From assembly GCA_024681595.1 (NCBI GenBank), contig JAILAN010000080.1:17029-81028 (forward strand): a stretch of 64,000 nucleotides of DNA, read 5' to 3'. Shown here in pieces: positions 55,828-64,000 of this stretch (position 1 is its first letter; the number at the start of each line of letters is the position of its first letter). The stretch comes from Lachnospiraceae bacterium (GTDB lineage: Bacteria > Bacillota > Clostridia > Lachnospirales > Lachnospiraceae). Made by a program: the position numbers and the translations under genes. Under the pieces are notes generated by a model. It saw only the letters and a list, made by a program, of their open reading frames with translations. It did no database searches and was not told the origin of the DNA.

Positions 55828-56862
55828 ATGGAGCGACTTCGTTTTGAACCTGTTAACATGAACGATATGGAACATAATAAAACCGGAACAACTATTATAA
55901 TATTGACTCTTGTGTCATTTATATTGGCATCGTGCGCAGATGCCGGCGCCGCTTATTCTGATGCGGAAAAGGTCTCTATGCAGGCATTAAGTACGGAAAC
56001 ACCGTCTCCTGAACCGACCGTCACTGCAGAGCCGTCTCCTTCAAATGAGATCCCGGCCTTTAAGGCAACCACTGAGACAGCAGAACCCTATACTCTCGAT
56101 TTTGTCGATGTATTCGGGCAGCACTATCAGACACTGATTGATACGGATCTTCCCATGAATCCGTATGCTGATGAAGGGTTCATCCGGGAGGATGATATAA
56201 AGAAATATGAAGATGACAGTTTTACCTGCAAAGTCGGTGTAGATGTTTCCAGATATCAGGGAAGGGTGGATTTTCAGAAGATCAAAGACAGCGGATTTGA
56301 ATTTGTTTTTATCAGACTGGGATACAGGGGATATGGTAAAACCGGCTCGATACAGAAGGACAGTATGTTTGATGTTAACTTCATAAATGCCGTTGATGCC
56401 GGACTTGATGTTGGAGTCTATTTTTTCTCTCAGGCTGTAAATGAGGAAGAAGCGAGGGAAGAGGCAGACTTTGTCTTAAACACTCTTAACAGAATAAAGA
56501 ATGATAATTCCATGAAGGAACTGAAACTGCTTGGAATAGTTTACGATCCCGAATCCATACTTGATCATGAGGCGAGGACGGATGACGTTACCAAAGAACA
56601 GTTTACGATCAATACCATAGCCTTTCTGGATAAAGTTTCGAATGAAGGTTATGTTCCTTATCTGTATTGCAATATGCTGTGGGAAGCATATATGCTTGAA
56701 ATGGATAAGATATTTGATAAAGGTTACGGGATCTGGTATGCGGACTATGAGGAATTTCCACAGACACCGTATGACTTTGAGATCTGGCAGTATACAAATG
56801 AAGGAAGTGTTCCGGGTATACAGGGGAATAGTGATATCAATATCCGTTTTATCCCCAAATGA
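55828..56862 (+). CDS. GH25 muramidase-type lipoprotein
   Basis: Up to 344 residues. A hydrophobic segment ends in the lipobox ILASC, so the mature protein is probably a lipoprotein. A Thr/Pro/Ser/Glu-rich linker follows, then a GH25 lysozyme domain (about 125-344): VGVDVSRYQGRVDF, GVYFFSQAVN, the catalytic pair in VYDPES and the closing FEIWQYTN...INIRF. GH25 enzymes cut the N-acetylmuramic-acid bond of peptidoglycan. The start is uncertain: ATG 55828, 55858 or 55867; no good SD stands before any of them, and the lipoprotein signal is intact in all. Confidence 0.88.
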   Translation: MERLRFEPVNMNDMEHNKTGTTIIILTLVSFILASCADAGAAYSDAEKVSMQALSTETPSPEPTVTAEPSPSNEIPAFKATTETAEPYTLDFVDVFGQHYQTLIDTDLPMNPYADEGFIREDDIKKYEDDSFTCKVGVDVSRYQGRVDFQKIKDSGFEFVFIRLGYRGYGKTGSIQKDSMFDVNFINAVDAGLDVGVYFFSQAVNEEEAREEADFVLNTLNRIKNDNSMKELKLLGIVYDPESILDHEARTDDVTKEQFTINTIAFLDKVSNEGYVPYLYCNMLWEAYMLEMDKIFDKGYGIWYADYEEFPQTPYDFEIWQYTNEGSVPGIQGNSDINIRFIPK

Positions 56863-56871
56863 TTCATTTTA

Positions 56872-56880
56872 TGATAATAT
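56872..56880 (+). promoter_or_regulatory. Extended -10 element at the start of the sensor gene
   Basis: TGATAATAT directly before the gene; transcription would begin at or within a few bases of ATG 56887, suggesting a leaderless message. No -35 is recognisable. Confidence 0.35.
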
Positions 56881-56886
56881 ATGAGT

Positions 56887-58242
56887 ATGAGATTATTGGT
56901 TCTGTCATCAATGTGGGATAACAGCTTCCTCATGGATGCCCTGAGCGGTATAGAGGAACGGTTCGAAGATATAGATCATTCGCTGCATATATGCAATGCG
57001 TATGATCTTTTTTCAGATGCTTTTTCAGACAGCATGGAGTCCAAAATATATGAGCTGTCCCGTTATGATAAATATGACGGTGTGATAATTGCCTGCAATA
57101 CGGTCGGAAATAAGGGCGGTATCGTTAAAGCACTTGAACTCCTTAGGAAAAAGGGTGTTCCGTCTGTTAACCTCGGAAGCCGTGTTGACGGTGATGCTTA
57201 TGTAAATGTCGATTACAGGAAATCTATTTACGGTATTACGGAGCATCTTATAAAGGAACATGGGTGCAGAAGGATCAACTATATAGGAGGGACCAAGACT
57301 ACACTTGGCAGTCAGATGAGGCTCAAGGGATTTATAGACTGCCTGGAGGACAACGGTTTTGAAGTAGAAAAAGACAGGATCCTTCAACTGAATTATAATT
57401 ACGAAGACGGCCTGGAAGCATACGAGATATTCAAAAGAAGAGGGCTTCATCTGCCTGATGCCGTGGTATGCGCAAATGATAATACCGCTTTGGGCTACTG
57501 TGATGCCGCAGGGGCTGACGGGTTTTATGCGCCTAAGGATTTTGCGATCACCGGATTTGACGGTATTACCGAAGCCAGAGAGTATGATCCTTCCATAACG
57601 ACCGTGAACCCGGATTGGGAGAGCATGGGATTTACCGGAGCGGATATTCTCCTTAAACTAATGGCCGGAGAACCCGTTGAAACCGACTATTATTCACCCG
57701 GCAGACTGCTCCAGAACAAGAGCTGTGGATGCCCCAATGCGCTTGAAGATTCCCGGATATCAGCTTTGGCAAAGCTTAACAGGAGCAGACGCCGAAGACA
57801 GATAGATGCTAATCTTAAATATATGTTTCAGAATCTGTCCCGTGCGAAGGATGCCGAAGACATGCTGAAGAAATTCACATTTATAGACAATTCCCTGAAG
57901 ATGCCTCTTTTTGCTTTGTGCATAAATGATAATCTTCTTGAGGGCAGAAAGATCGCTCCGGATGACGGATTCGGACAGAGTATGAAAGTATTGTCCAAAA
58001 GTGGGATAGGAAGCTCTACACTTAAAGAGGGAATCGTTCCGGAATGCCTTAAGGGCTATTTTGACAAAAATATTCTGATGTTTTCGCCGCTTTACTTTAA
58101 TGACATTGTTTTTGGTTATTCGATCATGCAGTATTCCGACGGGATGCTTGATTTTGTCAAAAATGGCGTGTTTTTTACCCTGGTTTCGAATTCACTCGAG
58201 AGAATGCGGCTTAAACTCATTATAGATAAGAACAATTTCTGA
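56887..58242 (+). CDS. LacI-type periplasmic-binding-fold sensor without DNA-binding domain
   Basis: About 451 residues. Residues 1-280 are a type 1 periplasmic-binding-protein fold like that of LacI regulators (YDGVIIACN, GVPSVNLGSR, PDAVVCANDN, FAITGFDGI), but there is no N-terminal HTH. The rest (about 285-451) is helical then GAF-like, with a CGC motif and an arginine-rich stretch (LNRSRRRRQ). In this group such sensor regions are often joined to GGDEF domains; none is present. No SD stands before either ATG 56881 or 56887. The next gene has EAL-HDOD, suggesting a linked signalling role. Confidence 0.75.
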   Translation: MRLLVLSSMWDNSFLMDALSGIEERFEDIDHSLHICNAYDLFSDAFSDSMESKIYELSRYDKYDGVIIACNTVGNKGGIVKALELLRKKGVPSVNLGSRVDGDAYVNVDYRKSIYGITEHLIKEHGCRRINYIGGTKTTLGSQMRLKGFIDCLEDNGFEVEKDRILQLNYNYEDGLEAYEIFKRRGLHLPDAVVCANDNTALGYCDAAGADGFYAPKDFAITGFDGITEAREYDPSITTVNPDWESMGFTGADILLKLMAGEPVETDYYSPGRLLQNKSCGCPNALEDSRISALAKLNRSRRRRQIDANLKYMFQNLSRAKDAEDMLKKFTFIDNSLKMPLFALCINDNLLEGRKIAPDDGFGQSMKVLSKSGIGSSTLKEGIVPECLKGYFDKNILMFSPLYFNDIVFGYSIMQYSDGMLDFVKNGVFFTLVSNSLERMRLKLIIDKNNF

Positions 58243-58287
58243 TCATAAATATAAATTTTCAGACAACTTTATTTTTATTTCTTATTG

Positions 58288-58296
58288 TGATAAAAT
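58288..58296 (+). promoter_or_regulatory. Extended -10 promoter of the EAL-HDOD gene
   Basis: TGATAAAAT, about 33 nt upstream of the start; the -35 region is T-rich without a clear box. Confidence 0.45.
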
Positions 58297-58329
58297 ATTC
58301 TAAACAAATCAATAAAGGAAGGTATTTAA

Positions 58330-59556
58330 ATGCTTGCTTCACTTATTCCGTTATTTGATGAAAAAATGACTGTTAAAGCGTATTCGCTGTTTACTCAGAA
58401 AGCAAATATGCTTCTTAATCCGGCTCTTTTGGGGACTGGAGCCAATGACGGTGCCGGAACGATTTCCGGACTGGAGGTTATTGAAAGTATGGGTATCGAT
58501 ACGATATCCAGGGATAAGGAGATATTTGTATCAGTCAATAATATTTCGCTTTTTACCGATATCGATGAGCAGAGCAAGGGAGTTCCCCATGAGAGACTCG
58601 TCATATTGACAGATAAGAGCATTAAACCTACTGAAATGTATATCAACAGGCTCAAGGAACTTAAAGGATCCGGATACAAGCTGGCTATCAGGAAACTTCA
58701 GGTCAATGACTTTGAACCTTATAAGGATATACTGCTGCTGGTTGATTATGTTTTTCTTGATAATAAGAAGATCGATATTTCAAAGGCTAAGATATACTTT
58801 TCGAAGGTTTATCCCAATGTCAAACTGGTTGCCGGAAATGTAGAAACTACTGATATCTATGATTCACTGGTAGCAGAGGGCGGATATACTCTCTACGAAG
58901 GAGCATTCTACAGACTGCCTGTAACCAAGGGCGTGACAGAGGTTGCTCCTTTGAAGATCAATTATATTGAGCTGCTAAACATCGTTAATGATGCTGATTT
59001 TGATCTGACCAAGGCAGCTGACATTATAGGACGTGACCCTGCTCTCGTTCTTAACCTGTTACAGCTGGTTAATAAGATGTCGGTTAATTCGGAGATCACT
59101 TCAATAAGACATGCAGCTGCAATGCTCGGACAGAAGGAACTTAAAAAGTGGATCAATCTGGCAGTTACCAATCAGCTATGTGCGGATAAACCCAATGAGA
59201 TCACACGGGTATCGCTTCTTCGTGCCAAATTTGCAGAGAATCTTGCTGCATGCTTTGACAGGGCAGGTCTTGCATCCGAATATTTCCTGATGGGATTGTT
59301 CTCGGTTATAGATATCATTCTCGACATGCCTATGGCTGAGGCATTAAAGAAGGTAAAGGTTTCCAAGCAGATAGAGAATGCTTTGGTTGACGGCAAGGGT
59401 GAATTTTACGATGCTCTCGATTTCGTCTGCCAGTATGAGAGCGCCAACTGGGGTGAAGTTGACAGGATTATGCTTCTTTCAAATATGGATTCCGATGCTG
59501 TATATGATGCGTACTGCTCATCCCTTACATGGTACAGAGATCTGTTCAGGAGCTGA
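58330..59556 (+). CDS. EAL-HDOD signalling protein (YuxH type)
   Basis: 408 residues. The N-terminal half (about 1-195) is a degenerate EAL-like domain: the catalytic E-x-L and metal ligands of c-di-GMP phosphodiesterases are not visible. The C-terminal half (about 200-400) is an HDOD domain (LLNIVNDADFDLTKAADIIGRDPALVLNLLQLVN, SIRHAAAMLGQKELKKWI). Members act in signal transduction without known catalysis. AAAGGAAGG precedes the ATG. It ends 2 nt before the convergent DUF4317 gene, so no terminator separates them. Confidence 0.9.
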   Translation: MLASLIPLFDEKMTVKAYSLFTQKANMLLNPALLGTGANDGAGTISGLEVIESMGIDTISRDKEIFVSVNNISLFTDIDEQSKGVPHERLVILTDKSIKPTEMYINRLKELKGSGYKLAIRKLQVNDFEPYKDILLLVDYVFLDNKKIDISKAKIYFSKVYPNVKLVAGNVETTDIYDSLVAEGGYTLYEGAFYRLPVTKGVTEVAPLKINYIELLNIVNDADFDLTKAADIIGRDPALVLNLLQLVNKMSVNSEITSIRHAAAMLGQKELKKWINLAVTNQLCADKPNEITRVSLLRAKFAENLAACFDRAGLASEYFLMGLFSVIDIILDMPMAEALKKVKVSKQIENALVDGKGEFYDALDFVCQYESANWGEVDRIMLLSNMDSDAVYDAYCSSLTWYRDLFRS

Positions 59557-59558
59557 TA

Positions 59559-60686
59559 CTACAGTTTAACTTCCAATCCGTTTAATTCAACAGAATCATT
59601 GATCTCTATGACAAGGCACTTTCTGCCGTTTATGACTTCGGTCCGGATCAGATCGGTGCGCTCCGGATTGACTTTGATAACAACATCAGGAGACTTGACT
59701 TCCAGAGCTTTTTGAGCGTGTATATTACCGGCAAAAAGCTCTGTTTCTTTGCCTACAGCGGCATCATAGATCCTGTCGAAATCCTTCATGCGCTCGTCCT
59801 TGACACCGGAGCTTTCAAAGATCTTTTTTACCTGTATTTTGTCAAATTTAAGCGGCTCGGCTATCTGACGCTCCTTGTGCTCTGTTTCCATCTGGGCTAT
59901 AGTGTCGTATATTTCGGTAACCGTATTAAAATCAGCATCCTCATCCAGCGTCTGCTCGATCACCGTCTTAAATGATTCCTTCTGAGCCTTTGCAGTCAGA
60001 GTAGGAATACAGCCAAGCACGTTATCAAGGAAAAGGTCATATAGCTGTTCCGAATCCTTCACGTAGTACATGGTCTGATGAATGTCTGTAGTTCTGTCGT
60101 TAAACGCCGGGAACAGAAATCCCGCTTCCGGCAGTTCCACGATCCAGTCACGTACTCTGTTATGAAATTCATTATTGGCAGCATCGTAGCTTAACGCACT
60201 CTTTGTGAGGTTAACCGGACAGATCGCGCACATTATATAGTCATAAACAGTATCTGATGCATCGTCATTTACGATACCGTCAGTGGTTTTATACGGGACA
60301 TCATATGTGTCATGTATGAGCAGTATCAGATAGTTTCCGACATACTCAAAATTCTCGATAACACGATCATAAAACTTACCAAGCAGATCATCATCCTTTA
60401 ATTTAGACTGTCTGAGCCTGTACAGAAACTCCTGAGTTCCACCTTCACTCTCTGTTTCAGTCGGAAATTCCATGTTAAGTGCTGTCTTGCCTATCGTTCC
60501 AGACAGAGTCTTTCTCATGATCTCAAAGTATTTGAATGTCTCATCTTCGGGAAGATTAAGAAAGCTCTCCGCAAACGTTGTTTTGATGTTCTTTTCACCA
60601 TCCACGTAACATCCGCATATCCTGTTTATAGAACATTTTCTGGGAGTAAAGAGCTTTTTGAGTTCATTTAATTCAGGTTTTACCAT
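59559..60686 (-). CDS. DUF4317 family protein
   Basis: 375 residues matching DUF4317, found mainly in Lachnospiraceae and other Clostridia. The N-terminus (MVKPELNELKKLFTPRKCSINRICGCYVDGEKN) with its Cys pair is characteristic. Mostly helical, cytoplasmic, function unknown. GGAGGA precedes ATG 60686. It begins 28 nt after the activase stop on the same strand, so the two are probably co-transcribed. Confidence 0.85.
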   Translation of the reverse strand: MVKPELNELKKLFTPRKCSINRICGCYVDGEKNIKTTFAESFLNLPEDETFKYFEIMRKTLSGTIGKTALNMEFPTETESEGGTQEFLYRLRQSKLKDDDLLGKFYDRVIENFEYVGNYLILLIHDTYDVPYKTTDGIVNDDASDTVYDYIMCAICPVNLTKSALSYDAANNEFHNRVRDWIVELPEAGFLFPAFNDRTTDIHQTMYYVKDSEQLYDLFLDNVLGCIPTLTAKAQKESFKTVIEQTLDEDADFNTVTEIYDTIAQMETEHKERQIAEPLKFDKIQVKKIFESSGVKDERMKDFDRIYDAAVGKETELFAGNIHAQKALEVKSPDVVIKVNPERTDLIRTEVINGRKCLVIEINDSVELNGLEVKL

Positions 60687-60714
60687 TTATATATTCCTCC
60701 GAATATTCAAAATA

Positions 60715-63700
60715 TCATCCTACCGACGTGTTATCGGTGATCTTTAGATTCCTTTGAGCAGTGGAGAGCATCAGTTTTATCCGGTTTAACTGATTGACCT
60801 CAGAAGCGCCGGGATCGTAATCTATCGCTACTATATTGCTTAGAGGGTAGTGCTTACGCATGGCCTTGATCACGCCTTTGCCGACAACGTGATTTGGCAG
60901 ACATGCAAAAGGTTGCGTACATACGATATTGTTAACACCCATGTGTATGAGCTCTATCATTTCTCCGGTCAGGAACCATCCTTCACCTGTCTGGTTTCCT
61001 ATGTCGACGATCGATCTGGCATTTTCCACGGTGTCAAAGATTGATGCAGGCGGAACGAAATGCTTTGATTCCTTAAAGGCTTTGGAGGCTGATGACCGCA
61101 GAAACTCCAGAGCACGTATGCCTGCCTGTGAAACAGCAGCGGTCTTTTTGGAGCATCCCAGATGATCGGCTTTGTATATCTGGTTATAGAAACAGTAGAG
61201 CATGAAATCCATCAGATCGGGCACAACTGCCTCTGCACCTTCATTTTCCAGAAGTTCTACCAGATAATTGTTGGCAGCTGGAGCAAATTTAACGAGGATC
61301 TCGCCGACGATCCCGACTCTGGGCTTTTTAACGTCGCTTACAGGTATCTCGTCAAACTCTTTGATCATCTCGGAGCATATTCTTTTAAATCGGTGAAGAC
61401 TCAGGTGCTTGGCCGATACGAAATCCACACAGACCTTAAGCCATTTCTGATGCACCTGCTCAACACTTCCCTTGGTCAGCTCATAAGGACGCATTCTGTA
61501 TACGCACCTCATAAATATGTCGCCAAAGCAGCATGCATAGGCGGCTCTCATCAGCAGATCAGCGTTTATATGGAAGCCGGGGTTGGTCTCTATCGATCCC
61601 AGGTTGAGTGATATGACAGGTATCTGCGGCATTCCCGCTTTTTCAAGTGCTCTTCGGATAAATGCGATGTAGTTGGTGGCACGACATCCGCCTCCGGTCT
61701 GGGTCATGATGAGAGCGGTGCGATTAAGGTCATACTTGCCGGATAAAAGAGCATCCATCAACTGACCTACCACCCACAAAGAAGGATAGCAGGCATCATT
61801 ATTAACATATTTAAGGCCCACATCGATAGCCCGTCTGTCATCGTTTTCCAAAACTCTGAAATCATATCCGCAGGCTCTGAAGGCTGGCTCTATGATATCG
61901 AAATGAATGGGAGACATCTGCGGAGCCAGAATAGTGTAGTTTTGACGCATCTGTTCGGTGAACTGAACCTTTTTAATAGCGCTTGAGTGCAATGTACGTC
62001 CGATACCGTTTCGTTCACGTACTTTGATAGCACTTATCAACGATCGTATCCTGATCCTTGCTGCACCGAGGTTGTTTACCTCGTCTATCTTAAGACAGGT
62101 GTAGATCTTGCCGGAACCTGTGAGGATATCCGCCACCTGATCGGTAGTTACCGCATCAAGACCGCACCCGAACGAATTAAGCTGGATGAGATCCAGATTA
62201 TCAACTGTTTTAACATATTCGGCAGCTGCGTACAGACGGGAATGATACATCCACTGATCGGATACGATCAGTGGACGATCGGGTTGTTTAAGATGAGAAA
62301 CTGAATCCTCGGTCAGAACGGCATAGTCGTAACTGTTTATGAGCTCGGGGATTCCGTGATTGATCTCGGGATCTATATGGTAGGGACGTCCTGCGAGGAC
62401 GATTCCTCGCTTGCCGGTTTTCTTAAGATATTCGATGACTTCTTCACCCTTTTTGTACATATCCATACGTGCATTGTTAAGTTCATTCCAGGCGTCGGAC
62501 ACTGCATCGATGATATCCCCGGGCTTGATATCCGGGAAAGCATTTATCAGGGCTTCGCTGATGGTCTTTTTGTCGGTAAAGGCCATGAATGGATTTATCA
62601 GTTTTATCTCGCCACGGGTTATTTCCTCAACATTATTTTTGATGTTTTCGGAATATGATGTGACTATTGGACAGTTATAGTGATTGTTGGATTCACGGAA
62701 TTCGTTACGCTCGTAAAACAGAGCGGGATAAAAGATAAAGTCAACCTTTTTGTTTATAAGCCACTGCACATGTCCGTGAGCGAGCTTGGCCGGATAACAC
62801 TCTGATTCACTGGGAATGGATTCTATACCGAGTTCATAGATGCTCCTGTTTGAAACAGGAGAGAGCAATACTCTGAATCCGAGCTTTTTAAAGAAAACAG
62901 CCCAGAAAGGGTAGTTCTCATAAATATTCAGCACTCTGGGAATGCCGACGGTGCCTCTGGTTGCTTCTTCGGCAGAGAGCGGTTCGTAATCGAAGATCCT
63001 CTTTAACTTATAATCGAACAGATTGGGGACGTTGTTTTCGTTTTTCTGTTTGCCCAGCCCACGTTCGCACCGGTTGCCTGAAATATATACGCGTCCGCCG
63101 GAAAACTTGTTGACGGTCAGACGGCAGCTGTTGGTACAGCCTTTGCATTTGGCCATGGATGTGTCGAACTGAAGATTGATGATATCGTCAAATGACAGCA
63201 TTGTCGTTTCATAGCCTTCGGTATATCTTTCACGGGATACCAAAGCTGCTCCGAACGCACCCATGATACCTGCTATATCCGGACGGATGGCATTACAGCC
63301 TGCGATCTTTTCAAAGGACCTTAATACGGCATTGTTATAGAAAGTTCCGCCCTGAACAACGATATTGCTGCCAAGCTCTGAAGCATCGGAAACCTTTATG
63401 ACCTTAAATAGAGCATTCTTTATCACCGAATAAGCAAGTCCGGCAGAAATATCGGGAACAGATGCTCCTTCCTTCTGAGCCTGCTTGACCTTGGAGTTCA
63501 TAAATACGGTACATCGCGTGCCAAGATCAATGGGATGCTCGGCAAAGAGTGCATCTTTGGCAAAGTCTTCAACTGAATAGTTGAGCGATCTGGCGAATGT
63601 TTCGATAAATGAACCGCAGCCTGAAGAACAAGCTTCATTTAACATTACGGAATCAACGGTCCTGTTTTTGATCCGGATACACTTCATATCCTGACCGCCT

Positions 63701-64000
63701 ATATCGAGAATACAGTCAACCTCAGGGTCGAAGAATGCTGCTGCATAATAATGGGCAACGGTCTCAACTTCTCCGTCATCGAGCATAAATGCAGACTTTA
63801 ACAATGCTTCGCCATATCCTGTGGAACAGGCGCGCACAACTTTTACGGAAGGCGGGAGAAGCTCACTTATTTCTCTGATAGAACGAATGGCGGTCTTTAA
63901 AGGACTGCCGTTGTTGTTGGAATAGAATGAATAAAGCAGCTGGCCGTCATCACCGATGAGGGCTATCTTGGTCGTGGTTGAACCTGCATCGATTCCAAGA
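60715..64000 (-). CDS. Large 2-hydroxyacyl-CoA dehydratase activase-type protein (5' part outside window)
   Basis: At least 1095 residues; the frame is open through the right edge. On the minus strand the visible part begins LGIDAGSTTTKIALIGDDG, the phosphate loop of a BadF/BcrA-type ASKHA ATPase, with VDSVMLNEACSSGCGSF near 1/10 of the chain holding Cys ligands of a bridging [4Fe-4S] cluster. A DUF2229 region (RVLNIYENYPFW, ESECYPAKLAHGH) and an HgdB-like region (FGCGLDAVTTDQV, TGGGCRATNY) follow. Known activases use ATP to drive electrons into radical dehydratases; giant fusions like this are of unknown specificity. A GTG at 63837 is internal and not the start. Confidence 0.92.
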   Translation of the reverse strand, partial: LGIDAGSTTTKIALIGDDGQLLYSFYSNNNGSPLKTAIRSIREISELLPPSVKVVRACSTGYGEALLKSAFMLDDGEVETVAHYYAAAFFDPEVDCILDIGGQDMKCIRIKNRTVDSVMLNEACSSGCGSFIETFARSLNYSVEDFAKDALFAEHPIDLGTRCTVFMNSKVKQAQKEGASVPDISAGLAYSVIKNALFKVIKVSDASELGSNIVVQGGTFYNNAVLRSFEKIAGCNAIRPDIAGIMGAFGAALVSRERYTEGYETTMLSFDDIINLQFDTSMAKCKGCTNSCRLTVNKFSGGRVYISGNRCERGLGKQKNENNVPNLFDYKLKRIFDYEPLSAEEATRGTVGIPRVLNIYENYPFWAVFFKKLGFRVLLSPVSNRSIYELGIESIPSESECYPAKLAHGHVQWLINKKVDFIFYPALFYERNEFRESNNHYNCPIVTSYSENIKNNVEEITRGEIKLINPFMAFTDKKTISEALINAFPDIKPGDIIDAVSDAWNELNNARMDMYKKGEEVIEYLKKTGKRGIVLAGRPYHIDPEINHGIPELINSYDYAVLTEDSVSHLKQPDRPLIVSDQWMYHSRLYAAAEYVKTVDNLDLIQLNSFGCGLDAVTTDQVADILTGSGKIYTCLKIDEVNNLGAARIRIRSLISAIKVRERNGIGRTLHSSAIKKVQFTEQMRQNYTILAPQMSPIHFDIIEPAFRACGYDFRVLENDDRRAIDVGLKYVNNDACYPSLWVVGQLMDALLSGKYDLNRTALIMTQTGGGCRATNYIAFIRRALEKAGMPQIPVISLNLGSIETNPGFHINADLLMRAAYACCFGDIFMRCVYRMRPYELTKGSVEQVHQKWLKVCVDFVSAKHLSLHRFKRICSEMIKEFDEIPVSDVKKPRVGIVGEILVKFAPAANNYLVELLENEGAEAVVPDLMDFMLYCFYNQIYKADHLGCSKKTAAVSQAGIRALEFLRSSASKAFKESKHFVPPASIFDTVENARSIVDIGNQTGEGWFLTGEMIELIHMGVNNIVCTQPFACLPNHVVGKGVIKAMRKHYPLSNIVAIDYDPGASEVNQLNRIKLMLSTAQRNLKITDNTSVG

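Noticed and set aside
63837..63839. GTG start for the activase
   Set aside because: The frame is open upstream and encodes the conserved GIDAGSTTTK phosphate loop, so the start lies beyond the window.

Overview
The window looks like chromosomal DNA of an anaerobic Lachnospiraceae bacterium, close in style to rumen Butyrivibrio/Pseudobutyrivibrio. The support is family-level: DUF5688 and DUF4317 proteins, a very large 2-hydroxyacyl-CoA dehydratase activase, 7TM hybrid histidine kinases, a rubredoxin/flavin-reductase fusion, an anaerobe-type NADP glutamate dehydrogenase and a plant-cell-wall esterase/glycosidase fusion. Moderate GC, strong GGAGG ribosome sites and extended -10 promoters also fit. 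I could run no search, so the genus is inference.

Layout. 1-4.2 kb: end of a shikimate operon (aroE-aroK fusion, aroQ), efp, a DUF5688 gene, tRNA-Arg(CCG) and an SH3 surface protein. 4.3-5.8 kb: gdhA behind a promoter and a perfect palindrome. 5.8-9.7 kb (minus): an esterase and a carboxylesterase-GH43 fusion. 9.7-19.5 kb: a FliB-like methylase, a GT2 enzyme, an RNA-methyltransferase-like gene, an 834-bp gene-free gap, rluF, a divergent ligA, metA and a stand-alone trpB2. 19.6-28 kb: a LysR regulator, purC-purA-purB, a hybrid kinase (minus) and guaA. 28-32 kb: an accessory stretch with a 41-nt repeat, a 62-nt hairpin repeat array, a TKPP-repeat nuclease-like gene, a methyltransferase pseudogene and small GNAT/kinase genes. 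32-34 kb: a DUF362 ferredoxin protein and the rubredoxin fusion.

34-51 kb is the most distinctive block. A hybrid kinase and a LuxR-type response regulator precede a type VII (ESX-like) secretion locus: two paralogous coiled-coil membrane proteins, a 1531-residue FHA-FtsK/SpoIIIE ATPase (EssC), a YukD-like ubiquitin-fold protein, five tandem WXG100 proteins and an Ala/Gly-rich protein. A second hybrid kinase and a zinc-ribbon membrane protein follow. I recognise no EssB, EsaA or EssA, no LXG toxin and no immunity gene, so this is either a minimal or an alternative type VII machine. Similar sequence motifs precede the kinase and the secretion operon.

51-64 kb: glmS, aroA-tyrA, trxA, a GH25 lipoprotein, a LacI-like sensor without a DNA-binding domain, an EAL-HDOD signalling protein and, on the minus strand, DUF4317 behind the activase, which runs off the right edge. 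Linked themes are aromatic amino-acid synthesis (aroEK, aroQ, aroA, tyrA, trpB2), purine synthesis (purC/A/B, guaA), nitrogen assimilation (gdhA, glmS) and surface signalling with secretion.
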